From: Embiotoca jacksoni
Taxonomy: Eukaryota; Chordata; Actinopteri; Embiotocidae
Direction of reading: 5' to 3'
DNA: 64,000 nt
Assembly: GCA_022577435.1 (NCBI GenBank)
Contig: JAKOON010000018.1
Location: 5,666,156-5,730,155, forward strand
The notes under the pieces are model-generated. The model had not been told where the DNA came from. It was given only the letters and a program-made list of their open reading frames with translations, and ran no database searches. The translations under genes were made by a program, and so were the position numbers. Positions 49,861 to 62,110 of the stretch are shown piece after piece; the stretch's first letter is position 1; the number at the start of each line of letters is the position of its first letter.

Positions 49861-52800
49861 TCTGTGGAGTATTTCTGAAAACAACCATCATTTGATGACA
49901 ATAGGTTGATGAAAGTCAAAATAAAAACAAATCTAATCAGTAAAGCAGTGGGTTTTAAAACAGAAACAATAAGCTGAAAGATCCTAAAAAAAAAAAATGT
50001 AAAAAAACTTTGCAGAGGTAATTTTTTTTGTGGGTTTGCCTAAACAAGTGGCTTCACTCACATTACATACAGTTATTTGATCTTGCAATATTATAAAAAT
50101 GGTGTTTAAAGCAGCTTTAAATTGAGTTTAAATCTTTGTATGGTCCTGTTCAGTCCCACAAGCTGTTCATGCTAATGCAGCTATTCCTCAGGCCATGTGG
50201 CTGCAGAGAACTTCTATCAGAGGATGTTTAAAACAGCAAAACTTAATATGTCGTGTTACATGTCGACAAAATAGAGTCATTTATTGTCTTAGGCTGATGT
50301 TTCTTAAAACACTAACATTATTAACACTGATGATACAATTACATTACAATCTGTGTTTTTGTTCCACTGAAAAATGAACAGAGCATCTCGTTGTTATACT
50401 TCTGCCTCCCATGAACAGGAACTTAAGCCTCTGTGTATCATAAAACGGGAAGATATGCAATGTGGGGGTGAAGAAGAGAAAGAAAAAATAGAAGAATCCT
50501 CTCCCATCTGTTGCAGCTTCCAGCTACAAGTCTGAGGCTTGTCCTTCTCTAACATCTTCACCAGCAGACAGTCCACAAATCACCGGGTCATATTTCATCA
50601 TCAGCTGCCGGGCCTGTCCCACGCCTGTCTCCTCCACTGTGACATGTGGACGGACACCAGAAACCAAGTGAGAGATACTGGAGAAGCAGACATACTGTAG
50701 ATGGGTGGAAAAGAGCGGGGTGCGACACGAGCGGTGTGAGTTTCTGCTGAGAACGAAAACATTTTGATGTCCCGGAGTGTGACTGCAGTCAGAAAATGTC
50801 AAGTCATGAACACCCACATCACCAAGAATGAAAAGGAGGGTGAAGCCAGCAGGCTCAGGGTGAGCTGCAGTGCAGATGCCCCCTTATAGTGGCTGTTAAT
50901 ATGATTGTTTTTTTTAAAGCATTAAGTTGGAATAATGTAATGCTTTAAAGTGCCCTGATGGAAATAAGATTTCATATTTGGACATCTGAAGGTTTAATAG
51001 TTGGAGTTTGAGTGAAATAACATGAACTTTGGTTCTTTGTGCAGCACTTGATATTTCCACTATCTTTGAATGAGTCATTCATGGAATTTGGAAAATCAGT
51101 TATATTCCAGATTAAATTCCAGCATTAAATTTACACACAATGTTTCTACCACTGTAATACACCAACTGCTACATCCAATATCAGATTTCAGTGCTGACAG
51201 ATGTTTCTCATATGCAGAGTCCATGCAGGTTTTGGTAGTACTTGGCAGCTGTGATTCATGTCAAACCCTAAATGAGGAAGTCATGAGAGTCACATGTATA
51301 AAATGTCCTGTCAGTGCTTTGGGGAAACCAGAGTTAGGATTGAGACACAATGTGAAGTTTTGTTTTTTTCCGCTCTCTCTCTTTGCAGCTTGCTAAATCC
51401 AACCCATAACAACCATACCCAGCAACAGCAGGAGCAGCACCAGGTGCACCCTGTTTCTTAAATCTTTTACATGGTCTGGTGGAAAAATATGGATTTTAAT
51501 AAGTCCCTTCAGGAGCAGCAGAGGGCGGGAGCCTGGGAAAGTGGACTGAGTGAGGTGTCCTGTGCATTACATTAGATTCTTTTTAAATGTTTCATAATGA
51601 GGAGCACGCAGGGTTTGAACTCACAAATATGGTGACTGACAACCTGAGTAAAGTCCACCTTTTGACCCACTACATCCAAACTAAAATAACTTTTGTCTAC
51701 AAGTACAAAACTTCTACGAAAGAAAATACATTTACCAAACTTCAAGACCCAATTTATTGTTGACTTACACTGCAGCTCTTTGCACTTTAAATTTGATGCC
51801 CAATTTTGGGATGTACTATTCAGTACCATTTCCCTCACATGCTTGCTTAGCTTAAGCTTCTCAATTATTCAGACTCGGATCAATACTCAACACACTCCTG
51901 TGAGGAAAAGCAGGGAGGGGAGAGTCGAATTTAAGCCTGAATCTGGATTATGGATTTGTATCAATTTATGTGCAGCCACTCAACCAAAAAATCTGTGGAA
52001 AACACAGCGAAATGTGGCTAAGTGGGGAAAAGCTGGAAGGTTCCGAGCTTCTGTCCATTTTAACTCCTTGTTCTTCTGTGACCCTTTTTAGCCCTGGCCA
52101 ATTATTACAGCCAGCTTTGGTCTGTCACAGGCGCCTTTCTCATTAGCCAGTCCCCAGTTCACTCCACGGGCTTAATAACAGGGCCTCCATTACCCAAGTT
52201 TACCTCCAACTTTAACGACAGGGCTGTGTAAGAGCGCGTACTGATGGACAAGGACAAGTCACACATCAGTGGCATCCCTAACAAGAAAGAAAGACAAAAA
52301 CTGTCCTTTTATGAGAAGGCTTACTTCACTCCGGAGTGAAACTTTCATTTAGGCACTTTTAAAGGGGGACGTGCTGGGATTTATCTTGTTATAGCTTGGC
52401 TCCCCCTAGTGTTCTCTGTGACAACCTCCACGTTTATACTCACACCTGCATGTGGCACTTTGGCCATTACATTCATCATCATCATCAGATTTCTCATGTG
52501 AAAGTGAACTTGTCAGATGTACAAATTACGATTTGATAATAGGAGACAGTCAGGCCCGTATGTTTTATTGATACTAACTACCAGGCAGAGAATTACATCA
52601 GCAGCAGTCCAGAGTCTGATGTCATGTGAAGCTCATTTCCTCACTGCCATCCTATAACTAGACAATAAGCCAAAGACTAGCAATGATAAGTAAAGTCTCT
52701 TGACCACTTTTCTGCTGTATTGGAACCACTTGTTAAGGATTAGACCTATTTATCACTCATGCGGATGAAACAAAGTAAAAACCTTTTTACTTTTTTTTAT

Positions 52801-54860
52801 ACAGTTTAATACTTTGTCATTAAATTGTCCACAAAAACCTTGATAGTTAAAAATTTGCATCAGGAATTTAAGTTCTTGGATGTGACCAGGCCTGGACTTC
52901 ATAATGCAGCATTGAATCATTGTACTGCTCAATCCAGTTCTTTATGTGTTCCTCTGTGTGTCGATGCGTGTGGCATCAAGTGTGTATCCCTACGCGAGGT
53001 CCATATCTGTCAGCAGTTGGGGAAATGTTCCTCCCTCGCTGGCTGCGTGCAGCAGCGTGGCCTCGAACCGCGGTCCCGCTCTCCGCCAAAGCCAAAGCCA
53101 GAATTAGAGATGGCGGTGAAGCTCACCACGGGCCCCTTGTTGTATTTAGATTGGCAGACGAACAGCAGCTTCGCTCAAACCCTGTTTACAAAGGGCTCCT
53201 ATCCACATTTGTGGGAAATGTGCCTGTAACGCTCACGTAAACAAAGGCCCTGAGAGGCCTGTCGTTCTCCTCTTTCTCTGCCTCTCTTTTAGACAGGCAG
53301 CAGTCCAGTAATATGATGTTTTGGTTTAAAATTAGAGGAGGAACTCTCTTGGAAATGACATCTCTGCAAGTCCCACAATTTGATTATTTGTAGTCACAAC
53401 TCAGGGAGCTGCTGTTTGGTTTCTCCTGGGATGGTTTTCAGACCATTTCTAAAATGGAGACGGATCACAGAACAATAATTGTTTCAGACTGCATGTATAG
53501 AGAATGACATGTTTATTATGAGGTGGCAACTGACAGGTTTCCCAACTGCATCATGTCATACAACTCTTTCAATCCAAAGACAGACACGGAGATACGTCTC
53601 CTGACTCTTCTGAGCAGGTTTGAGACGACCCAACTGCAGATCTTTCTCAAACTTTGCCTCATATTTTTTAACATTTTAGCTCGCAGTTCCAGACAAAATA
53701 CCAAAAGCAAGATCATAGGACAATGATTAAAGGAAAAACCCAAAATGAAAAATAATAACAGAGAGAGGGTTTAAAATAGAGAACGTTAAAATACATAGCA
53801 AGGGAAATCCTATCCCGGAGAGAGGGTCAGACATGTAATTTGAAAAAAAAGGCCAAGTTAAATGACATGTAGGGAGTAATTATAGAGTCGGAATACACAG
53901 AATGAACTGAAATAATAAAATACCACCTAGGCCTGTCAAGAGTGTTCCCTGGACCGAGGGAAAGTAGCCTTGGGTTTAAAAAAGGGCAGGCTACCACCCT
54001 TCCCTTCTCTCTGGCCTTACTGGAATCTATGGAGAATTTAGCTGTGTTTACTTTGATCCAATGGAGCACACGTTATGGCCACAGGGCTCAGCAAAAACAA
54101 CTGAATTGAAATCATTGTTCCAGTAACTGCATTTGATCCTCCCTTATTGCATTCTCACATTAAATCTTAATACTTTTAATAAAATGTTCTGCCTGTAAGA
54201 ACCCCCCCCAAAAAATTAAAGAATAAAACATCAAACATAATGAAAGGATAATCATTGAAAAAAAATAATTAAAATAAAGTGATCTGCATCCCATCCAAGT
54301 CAAACAACCTCATCTCCTGTGAAGCTTTAATGTAAGGCCAGAACTAATCATGTCTAGGACAAGTTTAGGACATCGAGCAGGAAGATTTAATAGCTCCTCG
54401 TCTTCATCATCATTAGCCTGTCGAAGGTGTAACTTCAAAGGACGGAGCACTTCATCTGACTCAATTCCATCCGCCTGTCCGCAAACGTTATGAGTGTCAC
54501 ATTACCCTCAAAGTGATGGATAGCATCCTCCTCCGTCCAGAGCTGCAGCTCCATTATGGTGGGGCGTGATTGATTGCACGTGAACTCAGAGTGAAAGTGA
54601 TGGATGAAAGCGTTTAGTTTACCAGCCGTGTTATGTTTATGTGATCATATTCCTAACCTTTCAAATCAACAGAGGAGCTTTGGCCAAATCTGAGTGTTAA
54701 AGGAGCATTTCTACAGTAATTTATTACCACGTTCGGCCCGCGCATCCTTCTCCTTGTCATCCTCATCCCTGTATGCTTAGGTGTATATCTAGTCACTATT
54801 GTGCAGTGGATTTGAGATCAACTTGAACCAGGTCTGCTTCTCTGGTTGAAGGCCTCTTAT
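49861..54860. other. non-coding stretch; complex blocks at about 52080-52360, 53030-53260 and 54340-54740
   Basis: No gene is recognised. The named blocks are repeat-free, of balanced composition and contain AATTATTAC- or ATGATTGATTG-type motifs. They are the likeliest regulatory candidates here, by appearance only. The frames at 51693-52091, 52825-53229 and 52920-53240 lack domains. GCAGGGTTTGAACTCACAA near 51610 resembles a reversed box B, but no tRNA-like structure goes with it. An (ATC)4 run lies near 52475. Confidence 0.35.
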
Positions 54861-55025
54861 CACGTAAGAACATGCAAACTCCACACAGGAGGATCAGCAG
54901 GTTGGTACCCAGAACCTCCCTACTAGCGAAAAAAATGTCCCCTCAGGGATTAATAAAGTAACTACCTAACCTAACCTAACCTACTGTCAGGCGAAAGCAC
55001 TAACCACAACCCCCACCGTGCCACC
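54861..55025 (-). mobile_element. broken SINE fragment of the 19.4-kb type
   Basis: GAACATGCAAACTCCACACAGG, then ACCCAGAACCT (54861-54917), and, after an interruption, CTGTCAGGCGAAAGCACTAACCAC and CCCCACCGTGCC (to 55021) match the plus-strand reading of the complete SINE at 19440-19760. The 3' half of the SINE is missing. The split falls in the spacer between box A and box B. Confidence 0.7.
54919..54985 (+). mobile_element. tiny 5'-truncated LINE tail nested in the SINE
   Basis: AATGTCCCCTCAGGGATTAATAAAG is the same tail that ends the SINE at 19.4 kb, here on the opposite strand to the surrounding SINE. It is followed by about four CCTAA/ACCTA units as a 3' tail. CCTACT at 54919-54924 and 54980-54985 may be the target-site duplication, though the right copy merges with the pentamer tail. 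Inserted DNA is only about 55-60 bp. Confidence 0.6.
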
Positions 55026-58000
55026 GATGGGAAATACACCATGTAAACTGGCATGTATTATTCTTTAATACGGTCCTATGCTGTGCCAGTATAGTCATGA
55101 GCTTGTGGAAAGGGCCAGAAATGGTTTTCCCAGTTTGGTATAGAAGCCCCATCTAACAACACTGCAATACACTAGTACACTGACTGCGAGCCAGGCTTTA
55201 TCACCCAACATCGGTGGCTGACCTCACCAATGCTCTTTTGGCTAAAAGGTAGAAAATCTCTTCAGCCACTTCCTAGAAGTGTGGAGGCTGTTCGAGGGGT
55301 CTTCTGTTACAACCCAGCCTCCAAGAATCTACCTTTATATGTTACTGTTTTCAGTTAGCTGCTGAATTATGCTTGACGGCAACAGCGAATGAAGTGCTAC
55401 ATGTATGCGCGCATTGAACTCCCAGAGAGGTGGGGGGGTAGATGGTGGGCCTAAAACGAGCGGGAGGATCGTGACACCAGAGTCCACGATCCTTAGGCTC
55501 CGATCCTGTGGTTCAGTTCAGGCAACAAAAGCACTTCAGTTAAGGCCAGAGAAAGATCATGGTTTTGATTAAATATCACTGCTGATTTTCTTTAACCAAC
55601 ACCGGGATCGTGTCCAAACCTTAACCAGGCGCTGCCACTGCTGAAATATAACCATGAAAAGTGTTATAACTACAAGCAGAGATTGGACCTGATACTTCAA
55701 AAAAAAAAAATCAAGGTTGTCAGCAAACTTTTTACTGACATTAGGAACATTTCCCTATTATGTAATAATCCAACCAGCATTATATTTTCTTCTAAATGTA
55801 TTTGCTGATGTGAATTAGTGGTAAATAATCATAGTTAAGTGTATAATTGATGTTTTGGAATGTGTACTTTTAATCAATCACACATGGGTGTGCACAGATT
55901 TTGTTTTGATATTATCAGAATTTATTTTACATTAAATCCTTGCCAATACAACACTGTGTTATCCATATGTATGTCATTATCTTCAGAGGTAGAAAATCTA
56001 TTGCTAAGAAACTCCCTAAAGAGATGCATCTATGACTTATATTGTTTCTCCGTCTCATGTTTGAAGTCAATCCAAGTCCACATTTTTTATGTCATGTACA
56101 GTGGATGCTCACATGGCTGTAAAGAGAGAGCCCCTAAAACTGCAAGTTTCAAGTTAAGTTTCACAGTAAATCCTGCAGCAATGTTTGTATATCATGACGG
56201 CTTAACATATACTGTATATCACGGACTTAAATCGCTGGCACACAAAGTGATCAAAAAAGTAGGTGGAAAAAAATGCACAAACCTCCAGAAATGGCTCAGC
56301 TCGAGCAGCTTCATAGTCAATACCAGAATAGCTTATTTCCCAACAAGTTGACGTGTACGTTTGGCCCCAAACCCTAAATGGTGCACACCCGGTGCTTATC
56401 TAGGATCAGCCCAGACCATAATATGTTCAATCACACTAGTGACAGCAGCCCTGGTCTCCACATCTCCCCTCTCATCTGTCAGTTAAAGGCACTGTGCACG
56501 CAACATGTGATACACTGGCCTTAGCGTGTCACTCCTCCAAATGGCAAGTAACTCAATTTTCCACAGATGGTTTGAGAGAAAAGGAGAGGGAGAAAACAGG
56601 TTGAGGGGAGATGTGTAGTTTTTGGAAAGAAAGGCAGTGATTCACATTTAGAGGAAATGTGGAAAGGGTAATTTCCCCCAATAGCTGTGACCGACTGTAT
56701 TTTTGTCCTCATGAGCTTTCCTCAGTCAGGGATGTAGAGCAGGGTAAACCTAAACTTACTTCACCTACATGTTTCTCTGTGGTTTATCCACCTTTTTTCC
56801 AGCGGTTACACATAAATTACAGTAAATACTGTAATAACTAGTATTAGTAATATAAGAATATGGAATTTATGGGGTGTTTTCTTTCTTGAATTTTGTTAAT
56901 GTTGAGGGTGGTCCTGAAACCGAACACTGGAAACTGTGATCCAGCTGTGAGACTTTGCTATCATCTAGTGGCCATATGGAGGCATAATTCTAGTCTAAGG
57001 AACCATATTTCAAATAAAGATGATTCACTTGTTTCACTGTATTCTAATGAGAAAATGTTTTCATGCTATTGCAGCTTTGATGTTCTGGACCTATGCAAAT
57101 TATATGTAAATATGTTTGTCCGTGTTATAGATCCTGTTATACTTCCAGAGTCTCATCTCACAAACAGTTTTCTGACTCATGCCTGTCTGAGTGCTGACCA
57201 TTAATCAAGCAAGGCCTTTGTTTATATGGCGAGCAAATGTTACAATACATTTCACTGCTGTGTGTTTACACCTTTTTTCAACCACTGGGTGTGCAGAATG
57301 TGATTAAATGTGTACATTACATGCAGATGTTTGTGCAGAGTGTTACTACTGTCTGTGCTCCACTTTTATCCCCCCTCCAGAAAAAGGAGGAGGGAATACG
57401 AGAAGACTTGTTGCACTCCAGCACTGAGCTCCAGTGGCAGCTCTGCTCAAACGGAGGGTCTTCGGGGATCCGCCGTGCTCCAGGTCTGGCAGCAGGAAAA
57501 GGCTCTTCAGAGATACCAGTTTAATAGAGATAGCAGAGTGTCTGGCTCTGTGTAAGGGAGTAAGGGGCTAAGATGGATTGATGTGTGTGTGTGCACTGAT
57601 ACACAAAGGAACCTGCTTTCTGGTGTCTCCACTGACTATAATGTGTATCAGCCACATGTAGTAGATGTTTTGAAGCATGCTGTGAATAGAGTGGGTTGTA
57701 CTGGAGGCAGCGGGAGTGCTCTGGTGCTGAAATCGCTTTACCACTGATGTTGGAAACAAAATGTAGTATGACTTAACCTTATGTTTTTACTTTCCTCAAT
57801 GATAACTGACATGCATGTGCTACAGTAAAAACGTATTTTAAAAATGAGACATCTTTCATGCTCAGTCACTGTGATTATATTCCAAATGAAGAAAACACTT
57901 TAAATGAGAAGCACAACGATTTTTGTCTTTGTTCGGTCTTTAAAATATTTATACAATGCTATTAAATGAAGGCACATGAACATTACCAAGAAGAAATAAA

Positions 58001-58210
58001 AAATATTGAGGCAATTGCTACAAATGAGAAAAAGAAGTTTAGAATTAGACCATAAGATTAACACTTTCATCAGAAAAGTCAACTCTGCTCTGATTTACAT
58101 GTCATATATGTATGTAAGCAGATGTAAACAAATTAAGGTTCATTTGTTATATGTTATATGTGTGTGTAGGAAAAAAAAAAGGCTGTTTGAGATCATTTAG
58201 CAATTTTCAA

Positions 58211-58212
<2 letters not shown>
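55026..58212. other. non-coding stretch, no clear feature
   Basis: No gene is recognised. The 163-codon open frame at 55860-56351 is the longest plus-strand frame, but it has no domain, no initiation context that stands out and ordinary AT-rich composition. CGGTGCTTATCTAGGATCAGCCC at about 56391 recalls a dispersed fish sequence. Confidence 0.4.

Positions 58213-58250
<38 letters not shown>
58213..58250. repeat. (CA)n microsatellite
   Basis: Uninterrupted AC run, 19 units. Confidence 0.98.
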
Positions 58251-58254
<4 letters not shown>

Positions 58255-58734
58255 AAATGTGCCAGTTGATTTTAAATGTATGCCCCTCTGGAGGCCCATT
58301 GTGAGTTAGCCATTTTACATGGCTCATCCATCACAACTTGTTGCCAGAAGCCTGTTGTTAGTGAGGCCAGACCTCGATCCCTGAATCCTGCCCTCAGGGG
58401 GGGAGACACCATGACGATTAAGCTGCCTGAGTGCCGTCTGGCTCATCTAAAGATCATAACATGATAATGCTTGTGGAACATTGGAACTAATAAAGCTGAT
58501 GTAGCTGACCAAAAAATATTTTATTATTTACCTTTTTTTATTTATTTAAGATTGATCATTATACTGTTTAGCCTGAAGATGTATAAAGTAGAGTGATACG
58601 ATAGGAGAGTCGGCAGCCATGATCACAGCTCTGGGATACTGTACTACAGAGCTTTGGGCTAATTGCTAATCAGGATTACAATTTTTTCCAAAACAAATTT
58701 TACAATTTTCACAAAATATGAAGTCAGTTCATCA
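58251..58734. other. non-coding stretch, no feature recognised
   Basis: Mixed composition at 58260-58460, then AT-rich. Nothing is recognised. Confidence 0.45.
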
Positions 58735-58862
58735 AACAGTTCATCCACTGGGGGCCATTTATGTTTGAACAAAATGTAATGGCAATCTGTCTGATAGTTC
58801 TAGACTGGATGGACCAACATTTCCCACCCATTGAGCCACAAACAGCACTCGCTATCAAAAAT
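58735..58862 (+). repeat. family H repeat fragment
   Basis: CAGTTCATCCACTGGGGGCCAT, AAAATGTAATGGCAATCTGTC and CTAGACTGGATGGACCAACATT, then GAGCCACAAACAGC, follow the family order seen at 22.4-23.3 kb (inverted there) and 48.3 kb. Confidence 0.5.
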
Positions 58863-58956
58863 GCATATACATTTACATAAGAGAGAGGGGAAACTATACA
58901 TTGAAAGTTTATTATAGCAAATAAAGTGACCACCTTTTTATTGATGAAAAAATAAT

Positions 58957-59024
58957 TGTCAGGATCCCCTATCTTCCTTTCCTTACTCGTTTCCTTTGTC
59001 TCCACCTGTCTGTCTTGTTCATTA

Positions 59025-59091
<67 letters not shown>

Positions 59092-59645
59092 AGCCGCCTG
59101 ATCGTCGCCCCTTTCAGCCTTTGAGTAATCCTTTGGGGTTTCTGGAGGCTCTCTGTACCTGGTTGACTCACCTGCCTGTGTGGTTTACCTTCTCCGGTCA
59201 TCCCACCGTCTGAAATACTACACCCGTCCTGTCCAATCACAGCATTCCACAGTCGACTCACCTCAACTCCGTTCTGCGAGATCATGGAGATCACCAGCAG
59301 CCTTTCCCCTGCGACATCCCTGGTTCGGATCCTCTCACCCCACGACACACGCCGCCTCCGACCACCTAGTCTGCTAACTACCCTGCCTGGTGAAACAATC
59401 TGTATCAACACTCACCTTCACCCACCTGCTCAGCAGTACTCAGGGACTGAGTCTCCAGCTCCCTGGACTATCAAACACTTACCTCAACTTGGCTGACCTG
59501 GTCGCAGACCCCCCCCCAGCTGGTCCCAGGCAGTCCTCACCTGGTCTCCCGTTTCCCCCGGCAGTACTGGACTCCGTCAGTGCCACATACTCAATCTTTT
59601 CAATACACCTGTTGAACTTTTATTTCATGTCAACATTCTGTCACA
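58957..59645 (+). mobile_element. candidate solo LTR, about 689 bp, with internal GT array
   Basis: It begins TGTCAGGATCCCC and ends ATTCTGTCACA, so it has TG..CA termini. The sister insertion at 61403-61682, read on the minus strand, begins TGTCAGGATC and ends CCCGTCACA. The C-rich, pyrimidine-biased body is of the kind seen in fish LTRs. I see no 5-bp target-site duplication (ATAAT before, CAGCA after) and no adjacent primer-binding site or gag-pol. It may therefore be an old solo LTR or have a misplaced edge. The minus-strand open frame of 129 codons is incidental. Confidence 0.5.
59027..59089. repeat. (GT)n microsatellite inside the candidate LTR
   Basis: Uninterrupted GT run, about 31 units, located about 70 bp into the candidate LTR. 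Confidence 0.98.
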
Positions 59646-60489
59646 CAGCATAACAAGAAACCTTATTCTGTTCATATTCAAGTCTGCCTTTCAATCTTCT
59701 TTTTTTTTATGGAGAAGCCCAGAAAAGCATGTGGAGTGAAAACCAGACAAAGTGTTGTTATGATGAGACACTTTAATCCTTTGCTTGTGTAATCCTTTCC
59801 CCATCTATTTCTGTCCACTGTAATGACTTTTTGGCATGACTTCCTTGTATTTCTTGGACTCCAATGTAATGTGGACTAATAGGTTTAATATGTTAACATG
59901 TCACCGCAAGCAAGTGACAAAGCTGTCAGTGTAAACAGCATAAACCTATTATCAGCCACATCAGCGTGATTACTTGTATTCAATCCAATTACATCTAGCT
60001 GAACAAGTATGTGTCACTCAGAGAAGATTAGGGCTCGATGCTGCCGGCTGCACATCACATGCTGAGCTCTTTTCCCATATTTGGGCACTGGACACTTGTA
60101 AAAAAAGAGCAGACTACTGGCACTAAATCAATATAGAACAGTTTATTGTGGGCAAAAGAATAGACGTGTGTCAGCCATAAGTCATCATCAGCGTTATCAA
60201 AACATGTGGACATAACTGGCTTCATAGATAAGTGGTCCTCTCAGCAAGGACGACATGTAACAACACAATTGAGTCCACCTGAGAAAGACCCGCCTTTTGG
60301 AGTCAAGGGGCCTCATAAAATATCATTACATCAATGTTTGACGTCAAATCATGAAATACCCAAACCTATAGACATTTTATGAACTATATGCCAGATAAAT
60401 AAATGGTATTGCTTCTAAGTGGAATACAAATATCATCACCACAATATAGAAAATGATCAACTGATAGTGACGTAGAAAGTCTACACTGG
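59646..60489. other. non-coding stretch; possible transposon 3' end at 60120-60300
   Basis: No gene is recognised. The minus strand of 60120-60220 reads GATAACGCTGATGATGACTTATGG and, further on, CCCACAATAAACTGTTC. This layout, CTGATGA followed by an AATAAA signal, is reminiscent of the 3' ends of some fish retroelements. Not confirmed. Confidence 0.3.
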
Positions 60490-60705
60490 CAGCATTCACC
60501 ACCGCTTATGTGTATTTGAAGTTGTACAGTTACCTCGAATGGTAGCTAGAGAATCTTCTCTATACTGATACTGGCAGCTTGATCTTTGTGGTGAAAGATG
60601 GCAAGACTCCCTTGCAACTGGGTAACTATTCGTTGGATTTGACAGAGGAGCTGGAGGTAACAGCATTCAGGAATCCCCGCTGCTCGTCCCAAGAGTTCAC
60701 TTATC
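60490..60705 (+). repeat. direct repeat, copy A
   Basis: ACCGCTTATGTG, TTTGAAGTTGTACAGTTA, CTGGCAGCTTGAT, GTGGTGAAAGATGGCAA, GGAGCTGG and AACAGCATTCAG occur in order here and at 62111-62312, with small indels. It lies outside the LINE. The 144-codon open frame at 60579-61013 starts inside this repeat and continues to the edge of the LINE. Its product matches nothing I know. Confidence 0.7.
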
Positions 60706-61064
60706 TGCTGGTTCAGTCAACCCACTCACCGGAATCCTGCCGCCTCTGCTCTGCTGTGGCTTCACTTACCTCTGTGGACGAGCTGCCTCCACTGCTGCAC
60801 TCACCTTGGAAAATCTGCGGACAACCTACAGTCCTCACAGTCTCTGGTAAAGATGCAATCCACATCTTGTTGTCCAGCCTGCACTCACCTGTGGTCCAGC
60901 GGACCTTGAAACGCATCTGTGTGCAGGCAGTGGCCTACAGCAGCCAAACCTCCCGCGGCCACGCCACTACGCACCTTCCTCAGTGGCAGAATGGCTATGG
61001 GTCAATGGAATAACAAATATTACATCATGCCCCCCGTCAGGGTAAATCATGTTTTTGTTTTTTT
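60706..61064. other. sequence between direct repeat A and the LINE
   Basis: GC-balanced and non-repetitive within the window. The open frame starting at 60579 spans it. No family is recognised. If copies A and B are terminal repeats of one element, this would be its internal part. Confidence 0.35.
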
Positions 61065-62107
61065 CTCAAAGTCAACTTTATTGTCAATTCACCATATGTC
61101 CAAGACATACAGAGAGATCAAAATATTGTTTCTCACAGTCCCACAGATCGCAAAATAAAAAGATAAAACAAGTAAAGTATAAATGTGTAACAATAAAAAC
61201 GGACCACAACCACAGTGACGCTTAACTGCAATATATACATGTACAATGCAGTGCAAAAATGCCAGTCCATAGTGCAAAAGTTCAGACTTCATGGGCTGAG
61301 GGGGAGAGAGGAGAGTTCAGCATCCTGACAGCGTCGTGGGTGAAGCTGTTCCTCAGTCTGAAGGAGCGTGCACAGAGACTGCTGCTCCTCCCAGAAGGCA
61401 GGTGTGACGGGAATGCAGGAAATGGACCTAAGAGCAACCAGATAGACAGGAATAGAATGCAGAAACTGGACTTTATTGTTACAGGGGGGTGGTCGGAGAA
61501 TAGGCTCGAAAGTTTGTGGTCTCATCTAAGTGGGGCAGGAGACTGAGGATCAGGCTGCTCTGGAGGAGCAGCTCTGTGCTCAGCGCCCGGAGCAGCAGCA
61601 GGGCAGCAGTGTTCGTCGACTGAGTGGTCTCCATGGACCGACGCAAAGGGAAACAACACAGGGGCAGGCAGAGATCCTGACAGCAGGAGGCTGAAGAGGC
61701 TGTGTGGGGGATGGGTTGAGTCTCCCACGACGCTGACTGCTGTACATGTCCAGGAGGGAGGGGAGTGCGGAACCAATGATCCTGCCAGCTGCCTTCACTT
61801 CTTGGAGGCGGTGCAGCTCCCACATCACACAGTGATGCAGCTGGTCAGGATGCTCTTGATGGTGCCTCGGTAGAAGGAGCACATGATGGGTGCTGGGGCT
61901 CCTGCTCTCTTTAATTTGTGGAGGAAGTAGAGGCGCCTCTGGCCTTTTTTGGCCAGTGATGCAGTGTTGTTTGTCCAGGAGAGATCCTCGGTGATTTACA
62001 CACCCAGAAGTTTGGTACAACTCGACCGCTCCACAGCAGAACCATTGATGGTCCGAAGGAGGTGTTGGGTGTGGGTTCTCCTGAGGTCTATAACAATCTC
62101 CTTTATT
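61065..62107 (-). pseudogene. 5'-truncated L2/Rex1-type LINE relic, reverse transcriptase C-terminus
   Basis: Read on the minus strand, 62100-61820 encodes the region after the RT core of a fish non-LTR element. EIVIDLRRTHTQ and SAVERSSCTKLLGV come first, then an in-frame stop, ITEDLSWTNNTASLAKK, RRLYFLHKLKRAGAP, MCSFYRGTIKSILTSCITV, and a second stop. A frameshift leads to AAGRIIGSALPSLLDMYSS. The catalytic YADD part and the endonuclease are absent, as expected for 5' truncation at about 62107. The 3' UTR ends with AATAAAG (RC of 61076-61083) and an A-rich tail. The copy is dead. It is interrupted at 61403-61682 by an LTR-like insertion. Confidence 0.85.
61403..61682 (-). mobile_element. solo LTR, 280 bp, inside the LINE, with 5-bp duplications
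   Basis: On the minus strand it starts TGTCAGGATCTC and ends CCCGTCACA, with an AATAAA signal (RC of 61472-61477) about 70 bases before the end. GCAGG flanks it exactly at 61398-61402 and 61683-61687. Removing the insertion and one GCAGG rejoins the LINE reading CCCAGAAGGCAGG-AGGCTGAAGAGG. TG..CA ends and 5-bp duplications fit Gypsy-type or related retroviral-like LTRs. No internal coding region is present, so it is a solo LTR left by recombination. It inserted after the LINE. Confidence 0.75.
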
Positions 62108-62110
62108 TAA

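Noticed and set aside
51598..51660. Reversed box B-like GGTTTGAACTCAC resembling a tRNA or SINE head
   Set aside because: No box A at a suitable distance and no cloverleaf can be folded by eye.
54961..54985. CCTAA repeats resembling telomeric or subtelomeric sequence
   Set aside because: Only about four units, and not the vertebrate CCCTAA hexamer. They are the 3' tail of the small LINE insertion.
55860..56351. 163-codon plus-strand open frame
   Set aside because: No domain, AT-rich composition like its flanks, no splice or promoter context. A chance frame in 64 kb is expected.
60579..61013. 144-codon plus-strand open frame
   Set aside because: It begins inside direct repeat A, ends just before the LINE, and matches no known protein. 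More likely part of a repeat than a gene.
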